Source of the DNA: Calothrix sp. 336/3
GTDB lineage: Bacteria > Cyanobacteriota > Cyanobacteriia > Cyanobacteriales > Nostocaceae
Direction of reading: 5' to 3'
DNA length: 64,000 bases
Assembly (NCBI RefSeq): GCF_000734895.2
Contig: NZ_CP011382.1
Location: 4,194,700-4,258,699 of the forward strand
The notes below the pieces were generated by a model. It was not told where the DNA came from. It searched no databases and saw only the letters and a program-made list of their open reading frames with translations. Made by a program: the position numbers and the translations under genes. This document shows positions 18,138-27,173 of the stretch, one piece after another; position 1 is the first letter of the stretch; each line of letters begins with the position of its first letter.

Positions 18138-18216
18138 CCAACTCCTGCTACCCCTTGCAGATTCTTGAACTTATCGTCATGATGAATTGTGAATTGGCAA
18201 TCACAGTTAGAAACAG

Positions 18217-19017
18217 ATGAGAAAGTTAATCGCTATAGTTATTTGTCTATTATTGGTATTTGCTGGGGGTAGGGTGGCAAATGCTCAAACTGGAAATCTC
18301 ACACCAGAAATCTTGCAGCAGCAGGAAGAATTGGCAAATATGGCTTTTGATGCCACAAATCGGGGTGATTTTGCCACAGCAGAAACCTATTGGACACAAA
18401 TACTAGAAAAATTTCCCGAAAATCCGGCAGTTTGGAGTAATCGCGGAAATGCTCGTGTCAGTCAAAATAAACTAGAGGCAGCCCTAGAAGACTATCAAAA
18501 AGCGATAGAATTAGCCCCCAACGTCACCGATCCCTATTTAAACCGTGGTGCAGCATTGGAAGGTTTAGGACGCTGGGAAGAGGCGATCGCCGACTATAAT
18601 CATGTTCTGGAAATGGATCCTAAAGATGCCATGGCTTACAATAACCGGGGTAATGCCGAAGCTGGTTTAGGAAAATGGGACATCGCGATCGCTGATTACA
18701 AAAAATCCAACGAAATTGCTCCTAACTTTGCCTTTGCCCGTGCTAACTATGCCCTGGCATTGTATCAAACTGGCGAAACCACCCAAGCACTACGAGAGAT
18801 GAAAAATATTGTCCGTAAATATCCCAAATTTGCGGATATGCGGGCAGCACTAACTGCGGCATACTGGGTGACAGGAGAACAGGGAGAAGCAGAAAGCAAC
18901 TGGGTAGCTGCCTACGGACTAGACAGACGTTACAAGGATATTAACTGGGTAAAAAATACCCGCCGTTGGCCCCCCACTATGGTAATGGCTCTAGAAAAGT
19001 TTCTCAAGCTTCAGTAA
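18217..19017 (+). CDS. Exported tetratricopeptide-repeat protein
   Basis: The 266-residue protein has a signal peptide (KLIAIVICLLLVFAGGRVAN, then AQT). At least four TPR units follow between residues 40 and 215. They include ATAETYWTQILEKFPENPAV, ALEDYQKAIELAPNVTDPYL, AIADYNHVLEMDPKDAMAYN and AIADYKKSNEIAPNFAFARA. TPRs bind peptides or proteins, so it is probably an assembly or scaffold factor of the periplasm or thylakoid lumen. The partner is unknown. A similar exported TPR protein is widespread in cyanobacteria. It is convergent with ribD, with two small inverted repeats between the two stop codons. Confidence 0.85.
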   Translation: MRKLIAIVICLLLVFAGGRVANAQTGNLTPEILQQQEELANMAFDATNRGDFATAETYWTQILEKFPENPAVWSNRGNARVSQNKLEAALEDYQKAIELAPNVTDPYLNRGAALEGLGRWEEAIADYNHVLEMDPKDAMAYNNRGNAEAGLGKWDIAIADYKKSNEIAPNFAFARANYALALYQTGETTQALREMKNIVRKYPKFADMRAALTAAYWVTGEQGEAESNWVAAYGLDRRYKDINWVKNTRRWPPTMVMALEKFLKLQ

Positions 19018-19036
19018 TTAGGTGATGGGTAATACC

Positions 19037-19061
19037 AATTCGTAATTCGTAATTCGTAATT
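19037..19061. repeat. Short tandem heptamer repeat (AATTCGT x3)
   Basis: Three perfect AATTCGT copies plus AATT follow the TPR gene stop codon. This is an STRR-type intergenic repeat. Confidence 0.8.
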
Positions 19062-19127
19062 AAGAAAGTCTTATCTAGTCAGACTTTCAGGGTTTGTATC
19101 TGTTTCACTATTTTCGTGAAATGGTGT

Positions 19128-19160
19128 AAAGGGTAATATTCACAACAAATAATACCCTTT
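19128..19160. terminator. Possible hairpin terminator between convergent genes
   Basis: AAAGGGTA (19128-19135) and TACCCTTT (19153-19160) form an 8 bp stem in the gap between the TPR gene and ribD. Another inverted repeat, GAAAGTC/GACTTTC, lies at 19064-19088. Neither has a strong T run, so the assignment rests on position and symmetry only. Confidence 0.4.
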
Positions 19161-19171
19161 GCCTTCCTCTT

Positions 19172-20368
19172 TTAATCTTTTGCACTTCCCCCTTCCCCGA
19201 TATACCCCTCAATTAAGCAATCAGAACCCACCAGACTCATCTCTACCCGTTCCAAGGATAAAGCTTCTGTCATTGTTGTGAAACCCAAGTCCCCAACAGG
19301 AGTCGGTGCAGTTGTTCCACCAATAATTTTGGGAGCAATAAACGCCAGGATTTTTTGAACTGTTCCATCGGCGATCGCGCTTGCGGCTAAACTTCCACCA
19401 CATTCCCACAAGACATTACAAAAACCGCGATTATACATATCTGCCATCACATCACCTGGTGTTAAGCTTGGCAGTTCAACCACCTCAACCCCTTTTGTTC
19501 GCAGTTTCTCTTGTACCTCAGGATTCATACCAGTTTCTGTAAACACAACGGTTGCAGCTTCTTGTGTTTCCCAGAGATAGGCATTTTCCGGTAAATCTAA
19601 GGTGCGACTCATCACTACCCGTAAGGGATTGTGCGCTCCCTGCTGGTGACTAGTCAAGTGGGGATTATCTCTCCTGACAGTATTTCCACCCACAATCACC
19701 GCATCACATCCTATGCGTAATTGATGTACAAAACTACGGGCATTTTGATTTGTCACCCAAGCACTGTGACCTGTTGTCGTGGCAATCTTACCATCTAAAG
19801 TCATCGCATATTTCAAAATTCCCAAAGGTCGTTTGTAAACAATACGTTGCACAAACCCCTCATTTAATTTCTGACAAGCAGCTTCTTCCACACCTACAAC
19901 CACTTCTATACCAGCAGAGCGTAAACGAGCGATACCGCCACCACCAACTAGAGGGTTAGGATCAACCATTCCTACCACCACCCTTGCCACCCCAGCCGCG
20001 ATTAAGGCTTCCGAACAGGGAGGAGTCCGTCCGTAATGATTACAAGGCTCTAAGCTCACGTAAACCGTCGCTCCTTGAGATTCTGCCCCCGCCGCCCTCA
20101 AGGCAAAAACTTCCGCGTGGGGTTCCCCAGCTTTGGGGTGAAAACCTTCGCCGACAATTTTGCCATCCTTAACAATCACCGCACCTACTAAAGGATTAGG
20201 TGAAGTTCTACCTAAAGCACGACGAGCAAGTTCTAAGCAACGTAACATCATACGTGAGTCAAAATCTTGCCCCTGAGTGCTGAAAGCATGGCTATCTAAC
20301 AAATTAGTTTCCTGAATTTGGTTAATTGCAGAAATATTCCTGGCTATCAGTATAGGTGAGTTTTCCAT
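19172..20368 (-). CDS. ribD: Bifunctional riboflavin biosynthesis deaminase/reductase RibD
   Basis: RibD deaminates the pyrimidine ring and then reduces the ribosyl chain in steps two and three of riboflavin synthesis. The N-terminal deaminase (about residues 25-150) has the zinc ligands in GEPHAEVFALRAAG and EPCNHYGRTPPCSEAL. The C-terminal reductase (about 175-395) begins RPLGILKYAMTLDGKIATTT and contains NTVRRDNPHLT. I chose the ATG at 20368 (MENSPILIARN). The annotated alternative two codons upstream is TTG. The first 37 residues precede the usual family start (MMLRCLELARRALGRTSPNP), so a later start is possible. The 317 bp upstream of it lie behind mreD. Confidence 0.93.
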   Translation of the reverse strand: MENSPILIARNISAINQIQETNLLDSHAFSTQGQDFDSRMMLRCLELARRALGRTSPNPLVGAVIVKDGKIVGEGFHPKAGEPHAEVFALRAAGAESQGATVYVSLEPCNHYGRTPPCSEALIAAGVARVVVGMVDPNPLVGGGGIARLRSAGIEVVVGVEEAACQKLNEGFVQRIVYKRPLGILKYAMTLDGKIATTTGHSAWVTNQNARSFVHQLRIGCDAVIVGGNTVRRDNPHLTSHQQGAHNPLRVVMSRTLDLPENAYLWETQEAATVVFTETGMNPEVQEKLRTKGVEVVELPSLTPGDVMADMYNRGFCNVLWECGGSLAASAIADGTVQKILAFIAPKIIGGTTAPTPVGDLGFTTMTEALSLERVEMSLVGSDCLIEGYIGEGGSAKD

Positions 20369-20685
20369 AATCAATATTCAATATTCATGAGTAAACTTTC
20401 CTCCCCCTCTTTGCTTACCAAGCTTTTTCTCAATTTACCTTAACCAGCAGAAGACTCACACCATAATCTTTGATTTGCGGTTTTTCCCTGTTCAGATGAA
20501 AGAATGTTAAAACCTGCACAAAAATTTAGGAGTGAAATTCATCTAGGATTTCTCCTGACGAGTCTCACTCCTAACTCCTAACACCACACTCCGCGTTGAT
20601 AAAAGCAAGAAACTATATCATGTTCGTATTCGTACCTATCATATCCCTGTAGGTGACCTGTAGACCATGAACAGTCGCAAACAAT
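20369..20685. other. Intergenic region between mreD and ribD
   Basis: These 317 bp contain AT-rich sequence, a short ACTCCTA-type repeat near 20565-20585, and no ORF with protein-like character. They may hold the ribD promoter. I see no riboswitch-like structure (no conserved FMN element wording). Confidence 0.4.
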
Positions 20686-21402
20686 TTATGATGACTGTTC
20701 TGCCATTTTTAACCTTTGCCACCAAAGATTCAAAGGATAATAGACTACAGGTGCCCAGAGACTGCTCACGATCGCCGAAGCTAGGGCAACTTTTTGATAG
20801 TAAAGCCAGATGTCAGCAACATTGCGATCGCCAGCTAAACTCAATTGTGCGGCAAAAGTGGTTTCGACTAGTAGGGCAATACCAAATACAATCAAGGCGA
20901 TAGAGATAAAATCTTCTTGAATAAATCTTTGTTTTTGTAGTAGAGCTGTCAGCGCTCCAGCCATTCCTAAGCTCACTGCATGGGTAGGATCAGGTGATGT
21001 CATCGCATCTTGAAGTAAACCCAAAACCACACCAGCTAGTAAACCTTGCCACATAGAGCGTTTTACACTCCAAGCAACTACCCAAATCAGTAACCAATTT
21101 GGTCCAATTCCCAATAATTCCATCCCTGGAAAACGAGTCAGGGAAAGAAATAAACATAAACAGACTGAAGCAATAACTATACCCCAATTAGTTATCTGAC
21201 GGAAACTGGGATTCCAACTATTCAGGGGATTAATTAAAGGGGAAGATTTTTTTTTCGATTTTTTCGATTTGGATGATGCTGCATAAGCACCCGTTTTACC
21301 TTCGGAACGCGGCATAAATAGTGATGCTCCGAAGAAGCCGCCATTAGGCGATCGCGTTTTTCCTTGCTTATGCTTACCACCCCAAAATGAAGGAAATTTC
21401 AT
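20686..21402 (-). CDS. mreD: Rod shape-determining protein MreD
   Basis: The 238-residue protein has a basic, Lys/Ser-rich cytoplasmic N-terminus of about 65 residues. About five hydrophobic helices follow, including WGIVIASVCLCLFLSLTRFP, GIGPNWLLIWVVAWSVKRS and GLLAGVVLGLLQDAMTSPD. The G-x-x-x-G-L-x-x-D block in the last is the MreD signature. MreD is the inner-membrane partner of MreC and RodA in the elongasome that guides lateral peptidoglycan synthesis. The N-terminal extension is longer than in E. coli MreD. It is the last gene of mreB-mreC-mreD, 110 bp after mreC. Confidence 0.9.
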   Translation of the reverse strand: MKFPSFWGGKHKQGKTRSPNGGFFGASLFMPRSEGKTGAYAASSKSKKSKKKSSPLINPLNSWNPSFRQITNWGIVIASVCLCLFLSLTRFPGMELLGIGPNWLLIWVVAWSVKRSMWQGLLAGVVLGLLQDAMTSPDPTHAVSLGMAGALTALLQKQRFIQEDFISIALIVFGIALLVETTFAAQLSLAGDRNVADIWLYYQKVALASAIVSSLWAPVVYYPLNLWWQRLKMAEQSS

Positions 21403-21512
21403 CTGACTTTATACTATTAAAAATATGGAGAATAAATGATGGGGAATCGGATTTCATCAGTAAACACCGTAACCAATCCCCAATCTCAATTATGCAGTCC
21501 AACAATCCTGAG

Positions 21513-22337
21513 TTAATTTGATTTTTCTATCTTTGATTGTTCTGCTGGCTTCTGTTGCGATTCCTGAGCTTCTGAATCCACACTGACTGGTTTAGGATAA
21601 ACACTCACCCAGTCTAGGGAACGAATTGCGGGAAATAAATCCACCTTCGCGATAGAAGTTGGTACTTTTTTCAAATCCAAAGATTTTATCCTACCCACAG
21701 CTAATCCGGAGGGAAATCTTTGACTATAGTTAGAAGTTGCAACAAAGTCTCCCACTTTCACATTGGGAACCTTTTCACTAAACTCTAAAATTGCCTCTGA
21801 GGAAGAATCACCTCGAAGAATACCCTTAGCCCCAGTGCGACTAACATTGACACCAACTCGACTCTGAAGGTCACTGATTAGTAATACACGACTGGTATTG
21901 GGAGTTACACTTTTTACTAAACCGACTAATCCCCCTTCCCCTTTGACAATGTAACCTTCTTGAATGCCATCATTAGTACCACGATTCAAGGTTACTTGCT
22001 GCCACCAGTTATCACCACTACGACCAACAACTCGTGCTGGAATAGGGCGAGATGCCAACGGTTCTTTGTCAACGTACTTTAATAATTCTTTAAGTTTCTG
22101 ATTTTGGGCAGCTAACTCCGTAATCCGGGTTTCTAACTCTAATATCCGAGCATTACGAATACTTTCTTCCGGAGCTGGTCCGGTTTGAAAAACTTGCAAT
22201 TGACGACCAATACCTTGGTAGATTTCCAAAAGCACTGTTCCTTGGGTTTGACGCACCGCCCAAGCACCACCAATTGCCAAAGCTACGATTCCAATCTGTA
22301 CCCCTTTATGCTCCCACCAGCGACGCGCAGTAAACAT
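21513..22337 (-). CDS. mreC: Rod shape-determining protein MreC
   Basis: MreC is a bitopic periplasmic scaffold that links cytoplasmic MreB to penicillin-binding proteins. From the ATG at 22337 (MFTARRWWEHKGVQIGIVAL) it has a transmembrane helix (about residues 12-28), a coiled coil (ARILELETRITELAAQNQKL), and the two-barrel MreC core with VVGRSGDNWWQQVTLNRGTN, VGLVKSVTPNTSRVLLISD and GDFVATSNYSQRFPSGLAVG. The last 30 residues are Gln/Ser/Glu-rich and dispensable-looking. A start at 22397 would add 20 residues before a natural cytoplasmic N-terminus and is less likely. It follows mreB by 81 bp. Confidence 0.93.
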   Translation of the reverse strand: MFTARRWWEHKGVQIGIVALAIGGAWAVRQTQGTVLLEIYQGIGRQLQVFQTGPAPEESIRNARILELETRITELAAQNQKLKELLKYVDKEPLASRPIPARVVGRSGDNWWQQVTLNRGTNDGIQEGYIVKGEGGLVGLVKSVTPNTSRVLLISDLQSRVGVNVSRTGAKGILRGDSSSEAILEFSEKVPNVKVGDFVATSNYSQRFPSGLAVGRIKSLDLKKVPTSIAKVDLFPAIRSLDWVSVYPKPVSVDSEAQESQQKPAEQSKIEKSN

Positions 22338-22418
22338 GATATAACCTTCTCTAGCCGTAATAACACCAGAGATATTGGATCCTGAAGTCGAACCCAATAT
22401 CGTACAAAATTTTCCTGA

Positions 22419-23462
22419 CTAAATGTTGCGAGAGCGTCCACTGAATACTCTCTCTAGTTGTTTGAAATTTTCTAACACACGACCTGTGCCTAAGACAACA
22501 CAACTTAGGGGATCAGCTGCGATATGGGTGACAATTCCCGTTTCGTGACTGATCAGGGTATCAACCCCTTTGAGTAAAGCACCGCCCCCAGCCAGCATGA
22601 TACCTCTATCAATAATATCTGCGGCTAACTCTGGAGGAGTACGTTCTAAGGTCCGCTTCACTGCTTCAATAATTACAGATAGAGGTTCTGCCATGCTTTC
22701 ACGGATTTCCGGACCTTTAATGGTGACGGTACGAGGAAGTCCAGATAACAAATGCAAACCTCGCACTTCCATCATTGCGTCTTCATCTTCCAAAATGGGA
22801 TAGGCAGAACCAATGCGAATTTTGATATCTTCCGCAGTTCGTTCCCCAATGACCAAGTTGTGAACCTTTTTCATGTATTGCATGATCGATTCAGTCAACT
22901 CGTCACCTGCAATCCGCACAGACTCGCTTAATACCGTACCTTGCAAACTCAGGACTGCAACTTCCGTTGTTCCACCACCAATGTCAATAATCATATTGCC
23001 AGTGGGTTCTGCTACAGGTAAACCCGCACCAATTGCCGCAGCCACAGGTTCGTCAATCAGATACACTTCCCTAGCACCTGCTTGGGTTGCCGCATCCATC
23101 ACCGCTCGTCTTTCTACCCCTGTAACACCACTGGGAATACCAATGACAATACGAGGTAAAACAAGGGATTTTCCCTCATTCACACGCTGAATAAAGCTCT
23201 TGAGCATCAACTCTGCTGTATCGAAGTCAGCAATCACACCATCACGTAATGGACGTAGAGCCACAACATTACCGGGCGTGCGACCAAGCATTTTTTTTGC
23301 GTCTTCACCAACTGCCAACGCCACTTTTTCATTTTGGTCAATGGCAACTACTGAAGGTTCTTGCAAAACGATGCCCTTTCCTGATACATAAACAAGGGTG
23401 TTAGCTGTACCGAGGTCGATACCCATATCCCTTGATAAAGAAAACTTATTAAATAAACCCAC
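22419..23462 (-). CDS. mreB: Actin-like cytoskeletal protein MreB
   Basis: The 347-residue actin homologue polymerises into short membrane filaments that position cell-wall synthesis. The actin-fold ATP motifs are present: phosphate 1 MGIDLGTANTLVYVSGKG, connect 1 around VYLIDEPVAAAIGAGLPV, phosphate 2 MIIDIGGGTTEVAVLSL, and adenosine MLAGGGALLKGVDTLI. The N-terminus GLFNKFSLSRD gives the usual membrane-binding segment. The start is a GTG at 23462. It is the first gene of mreBCD. The 332 bp divergent region shared with ssb should contain the promoters. Confidence 0.97.
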   Translation of the reverse strand: MGLFNKFSLSRDMGIDLGTANTLVYVSGKGIVLQEPSVVAIDQNEKVALAVGEDAKKMLGRTPGNVVALRPLRDGVIADFDTAELMLKSFIQRVNEGKSLVLPRIVIGIPSGVTGVERRAVMDAATQAGAREVYLIDEPVAAAIGAGLPVAEPTGNMIIDIGGGTTEVAVLSLQGTVLSESVRIAGDELTESIMQYMKKVHNLVIGERTAEDIKIRIGSAYPILEDEDAMMEVRGLHLLSGLPRTVTIKGPEIRESMAEPLSVIIEAVKRTLERTPPELAADIIDRGIMLAGGGALLKGVDTLISHETGIVTHIAADPLSCVVLGTGRVLENFKQLERVFSGRSRNI

Positions 23463-23794
23463 GCCTCTTGTCGCCCCCTATGTCGATACTTTTGACTACT
23501 ACCGTAAGAGAGAATCGTGGAGGATTCTATTACGTTTTTTGACCTGAGTCTAGTAAAGCAGGATATTTTTTGGATAAGTTTTCAGAATCTTTACTCTGTC
23601 TCAGGCATCTACCTTTTTATATTCTCCTGTGAACAGTGTATATCCGTATGCTTTTATCCACCAGGAAGAATAATTTTTATCATTCCTGTCAGTAATTATA
23701 ATTGTTATTTATTTAACAATGATTTTGTATCATAAGAATTCGCTATGATTAGTCTGAAAGTCAAGAGGTACACCTGTACTGAAAGGAAAAGCCA
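23463..23794. promoter_or_regulatory. Divergent promoter region between mreB and ssb
   Basis: These 332 bp lie between divergent gene starts, so both operons must be transcribed from here. It is AT-rich, with TTGTATCATAAGAATTCGCTATGATTAG-like sequence about 40-70 bp before ssb. There TATGAT (around 23743) is a plausible -10 element. The 72-codon frame inside it has no protein-like features. Confidence 0.45.
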
Positions 23795-24160
23795 ATGAGC
23801 ATAAATGTTGTCACTTTGGTTGGTCGTGTTGGTACTGAGCCAGAGATGAAGTATTTCCAAGATAGCGGTAGTGTCAAGTGTAGACTAACCCTAGCAGTGC
23901 GACGGAGAACACGCAACAACGATGAGCCGGACTGGTTCGAGTTGGAATTGTGGGGTAGCACGGCAGAAATTGCTGGTAGATACGTGAATAAAGGTAGTTT
24001 GATTGGGGTGAAAGGTTCCTTAAAACTGGATAGTTGGAGCGATCGCACTACTGGAGTCAGTCGCTCCAAACCAGTTATTCGCGTCGAGCAGTTGGATTTA
24101 CTTGGTTCCAAACGAGAAGCAGAAGCAGAAATGATGAATAGCAATCCAGATAATTTTTAG
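23795..24160 (+). CDS. ssb: Single-stranded DNA-binding protein
   Basis: The 121-residue OB-fold protein binds ssDNA during replication, recombination and repair. Family motifs are the start INVVTLVGRVGTEPEMKYF, then VKCRLTLAVRRRTRN, WFELELWGSTAEIAGRYVNKGSLIGVKGSL and a final strand with VIRVEQLDLLGSK. The protein is short. After the OB fold there are only about 18 residues ending NSNPDNF, in place of a long glycine-rich linker and an acidic DDDIPF tip. A small basic SSB of this type is usual in filamentous cyanobacteria next to mreB. AAAGGAAA lies just upstream of the ATG. Confidence 0.93.
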   Translation: MSINVVTLVGRVGTEPEMKYFQDSGSVKCRLTLAVRRRTRNNDEPDWFELELWGSTAEIAGRYVNKGSLIGVKGSLKLDSWSDRTTGVSRSKPVIRVEQLDLLGSKREAEAEMMNSNPDNF

Positions 24161-24190
24161 TTAATGGGTTGGGACTCCATAACCTATTCC

Positions 24191-24937
24191 CTAGTAACTA
24201 ATCTGTAAGGTGACAGAAGCTTCTACCTGCTGTTCTCCACCGACTACTGGGGTAGAAGCAGCCTCTGCCATCATTTTGGCATTGCTGTAATTGCGGGTGA
24301 TAGGTGGGGGAGCGCTAGCACCATTGATTTGAATACTGACGACTTCCTTAGCTTTCAAGCCAAGGGTGTCAAATACAACGTTTGCCTGTTGTTGTGCTTC
24401 CTGGGTGGCTTTTTTCAGAGCTTGTTTTTGTGCTTGGGCGATCGCCTCATCTGTAGCCACAAAACTAATACTACTGATTTGTGATGCCCCAGATTTCACC
24501 GCGTCATCCAAAATATTACCAGCCCTATCTGTCGCTATCCGAAAACTTACGGTATTACTCGCAGCATAACCTGTAATTTTTTGCACATTATTGTTATAGC
24601 TATATACAGGATTTAAGCTAATACCCGTAGTTTGCAGTTTCTCTACATTGCGACTCTGAAGTAAAGCTACTACTGCTGACGAGCGTCGTGCGGCTTCCTT
24701 CTGCACATCCTGAGCAGTTTTGCCTTGAACCTCCACCCCTAAATTAATTTGTGATAGGCTTGTGGGGATTGCTTCTATTCCTCTACCACTCACTGTCAGA
24801 GTGCGAATATTTTTCTCTTGATCCAAAGCTCCTGCGGGCTGGATAAAACTAACGCACATCAGCAAAGCTAAAGGTACAGTTTTCCAAAAATTGCCAGCAG
24901 AATTCAACCGAGGGGTAGGTACAGTAACTCCACTCAT
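24191..24937 (-). CDS. SIMPL (DUF541) periplasmic protein
   Basis: The 248-residue protein has a signal peptide (WKTVPLALLMCVSFIQPAGA) and one SIMPL domain, with RTLTVSGRGIEAIPTSLSQI at its start, GISLNPVYSYNNNVQKITGY in the middle and VEASVTLQISY at the C-terminus. The family, formerly DUF541, includes E. coli YggE and Brucella BP26. It forms ring-like oligomers in the periplasm and is linked to oxidative stress, but the mechanism is unknown. It is convergent with ssb, with 30 bp between stop codons. Confidence 0.88.
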   Translation of the reverse strand: MSGVTVPTPRLNSAGNFWKTVPLALLMCVSFIQPAGALDQEKNIRTLTVSGRGIEAIPTSLSQINLGVEVQGKTAQDVQKEAARRSSAVVALLQSRNVEKLQTTGISLNPVYSYNNNVQKITGYAASNTVSFRIATDRAGNILDDAVKSGASQISSISFVATDEAIAQAQKQALKKATQEAQQQANVVFDTLGLKAKEVVSIQINGASAPPPITRNYSNAKMMAEAASTPVVGGEQQVEASVTLQISY

Positions 24938-25286
24938 GAAATTTCACTCCTCATATAAAATAAGCATTTGATAGTTTGCAAGTTTTGCGGTGACGACTGG
25001 GTGAAAATTTCCCAATCACACGCTCCTTGTATCTGTCAACAATACAGCTATACCTGAATAGACTTTTTGCACAAGTCGGGAAAAGGGGTGTTTCAATCCC
25101 AAACTTTTCAACCCTTGCTATTCCCAATCATTCGCCGACATCTATTGTGTTGCCAGAGGTTTAATGTTTATGCTTGCTGTCTTTTCTACTTTGACACGTC
25201 AAAGTACCTAATTACCGGTGGTTACATTTTTGGAAACTTGAAATTTGCAAACAAAATCAGGATTTATGGCAGGAGGGTATTCAGAT
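24938..25286. other. Intergenic region without a supported gene
   Basis: These 349 bp separate the divergent SIMPL and EVE genes. A 94-codon frame overlaps the EVE gene start but has no family resemblance. An imperfect symmetric word, TTTGACACGTCAAAG, sits near 25190-25204 and might be an operator. No other signal was seen. Confidence 0.4.
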
Positions 25287-25715
25287 ATGGGTTATTGGTT
25301 ATTAAAGACAGAACCAGACAATTATGCCTACTCAGATTTAGAGAAAGATAGTATCACAGTCTGGGATGGAGTCAGTAACGCTTTGGCTCTCAAAAATATT
25401 CGCTCTATGGTCAAGGGTGATTTGGTGATGATTTACCATACTGGCAAGGAACGTCGCATCATGGGAATTGGGGAAATTATGACTCAACCCTACGCCGATC
25501 CATCCCTCAATGATGAGAAACGAGCGGTTGTAGATGTGAAAGCACAACATAGAGTTCCTCAACCCGTGACTTTAGCACAAATTAAAGCTGACAGTGATTT
25601 TGCCGATTTTGAGTTACTGCGTTTACCGCGATTATCAGTAGTACCGATGTCAGAATCTCATTGGCAAAAACTGCTGAAATTAGCAAATTATCAATCCCTA
25701 GTGAGTGGATATTAA
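25287..25715 (+). CDS. EVE-domain protein
   Basis: A 142-residue protein consisting of a single EVE domain (PUA-like fold). It starts MGYWLLKTEPDNYAYSDLEK and continues VWDGVSNALALKNIRSMVKG, then VMIYHTGKERRIMGIGEI. EVE domains bind modified bases in DNA or RNA and are found in both housekeeping and defence settings. This stand-alone form is common as a housekeeping gene. AGGAGG at 25271-25276 fits the ATG at 25287 and decides against the ATG at 25266. Neighbours give no defence context. Confidence 0.88.
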   Translation: MGYWLLKTEPDNYAYSDLEKDSITVWDGVSNALALKNIRSMVKGDLVMIYHTGKERRIMGIGEIMTQPYADPSLNDEKRAVVDVKAQHRVPQPVTLAQIKADSDFADFELLRLPRLSVVPMSESHWQKLLKLANYQSLVSGY

Positions 25716-25820
25716 AGTGTGAATCCTAGATAGTAGTGGGATGAATGGGAATTCTAGATTAGGTATCAAAATACCCGCATCTCATGAAGAGCCACTAACA
25801 AAATTATAGTTTTGAACACA

Positions 25821-27173
25821 ATGTATCTTTCATCTTCTCTATTAGCAGCAACAACAGAGCCAGTAGAAACCTCTCTTGTCGTCGCATCAGTACTACTGAG
25901 TTTAGTTGTAATTTATTTTGCCAGTAAAATTGGGGGTGAAATCTCCAACCGTTTTGGTTTACCCCCAGTTTTAGGTGAGTTGGTTGGTGGTGTCGTCGTT
26001 GGTATCTCTGCTTTACATCTACTTGTATTTCCAGAAACAGGAGCAGAAAGTTCTAGTTCCTTGATTATTCGTTTTTTGCAAACTACCACCAGTTTGACTC
26101 CAGAAACAGCAGACAGTTTATTTGCCACTCAGTCAGAAGTGATTACCGTGCTGGCAGAATTAGGTGTAATTATCCTGTTATTTGAAATTGGTTTGGAGTC
26201 TAATTTAAAAGACTTAATGGCTGTGGGTATTCAAGCTGTGGTGGTAGCTTGTGTGGGGGTTGTGGTACCCTTTGCCGCAGGTACAGCAGGTTTGATGATT
26301 TTCTTTGGTATCCCCGCAGTACCAGCAATTTTTGCAGGAGCAGCATTAACAGCAACTAGTATTGGTATTACTTCCAAAGTACTATCAGAGCTAGGACGCT
26401 TGAATTCTAGGGAAGGACAGATTATTCTCGGCGCGGCGGTAATTGATGATATTCTCGGCATTATTGTTTTGGCTGTAGTCGCTAGTTTGGCAAAGGAAGG
26501 AACTGTGGATGTGAGTCAGGTAATTTACCTGATAATTAGTGCCACAGCTTTTTTGTTAGGAGCGATCGCCCTTGGTAATGTCTTCAATAAAACCTTTGTT
26601 TCCGTAGTTGATGTCTTAAAAACACGGGGAGAGTTAGTCATCCCTGCCTTTATCTTTGCCTTTATCATGGCGTATATCGCTGATATTATCCATCTAGAGG
26701 CTATCCTAGGGGCATTCGCGGCAGGTTTAGTATTAGAGGAAACTGATAAGCGCAAGGAGCTACAGAAGCAAATTCTACCCATTGCCGATATGTTAGTACC
26801 AGTATTTTTTGTCACCGTCGGCGCGAAAACAGATTTAAGCGTTCTCAATCCCGCCATTCCCAGCAACCGAGAAGGTTTAGCCATGGCGATTTTCTTGATT
26901 ACCGTGGCAATCATTGGCAAAATGGTGACGGGCTTAACTGTGTTTGGTCAGCCCGGTATTAATCGGATGGCGATCGGTGTCGGTATGATTCCTAGAGGTG
27001 AAGTCGGATTAGTCTTTCTAGGGATTGGCTCTAGCATTGATATTCTTTCCAAACCTTTGGAAGCTGCAATTATTATGATGGTAATTTTAACTACTTTTCT
27101 CGCACCACCTTTACTGAGATTTGTTTTCCCCACACCAGAGTCAGACATTGAGGAGAAAATAGCAGCTTCGTAA
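25821..27173 (+). CDS. CPA2-family cation:proton antiporter
   Basis: The integral membrane protein has about 12-13 hydrophobic helices in the Na+/H+ exchanger fold. Landmarks include ISNRFGLPPVLGELVGGVVVG, LAELGVIILLFEIGLESNLK, ALTATSIGITSKVLSELGR and GAAVIDDILGIIVLAVVASL, with the paired aspartates that bind cation and proton. GMIPRGEVGLVFLGIG is the KefB/NhaS3-like block. It is close in length and pattern to Synechocystis NhaS3, an essential Na+/H+ antiporter of the thylakoid, but the ion and membrane are not certain from sequence. No RCK/TrkA-N regulatory domain is attached. I prefer the ATG at 25821 over the TTG at 25812. Confidence 0.9.
   Translation: MYLSSSLLAATTEPVETSLVVASVLLSLVVIYFASKIGGEISNRFGLPPVLGELVGGVVVGISALHLLVFPETGAESSSSLIIRFLQTTTSLTPETADSLFATQSEVITVLAELGVIILLFEIGLESNLKDLMAVGIQAVVVACVGVVVPFAAGTAGLMIFFGIPAVPAIFAGAALTATSIGITSKVLSELGRLNSREGQIILGAAVIDDILGIIVLAVVASLAKEGTVDVSQVIYLIISATAFLLGAIALGNVFNKTFVSVVDVLKTRGELVIPAFIFAFIMAYIADIIHLEAILGAFAAGLVLEETDKRKELQKQILPIADMLVPVFFVTVGAKTDLSVLNPAIPSNREGLAMAIFLITVAIIGKMVTGLTVFGQPGINRMAIGVGMIPRGEVGLVFLGIGSSIDILSKPLEAAIIMMVILTTFLAPPLLRFVFPTPESDIEEKIAAS

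Noticed and set aside
25287..25715. EVE protein as part of a defence system
   Set aside because: No restriction, methylase or other defence gene adjoins it, and the stand-alone form is a common housekeeping gene.
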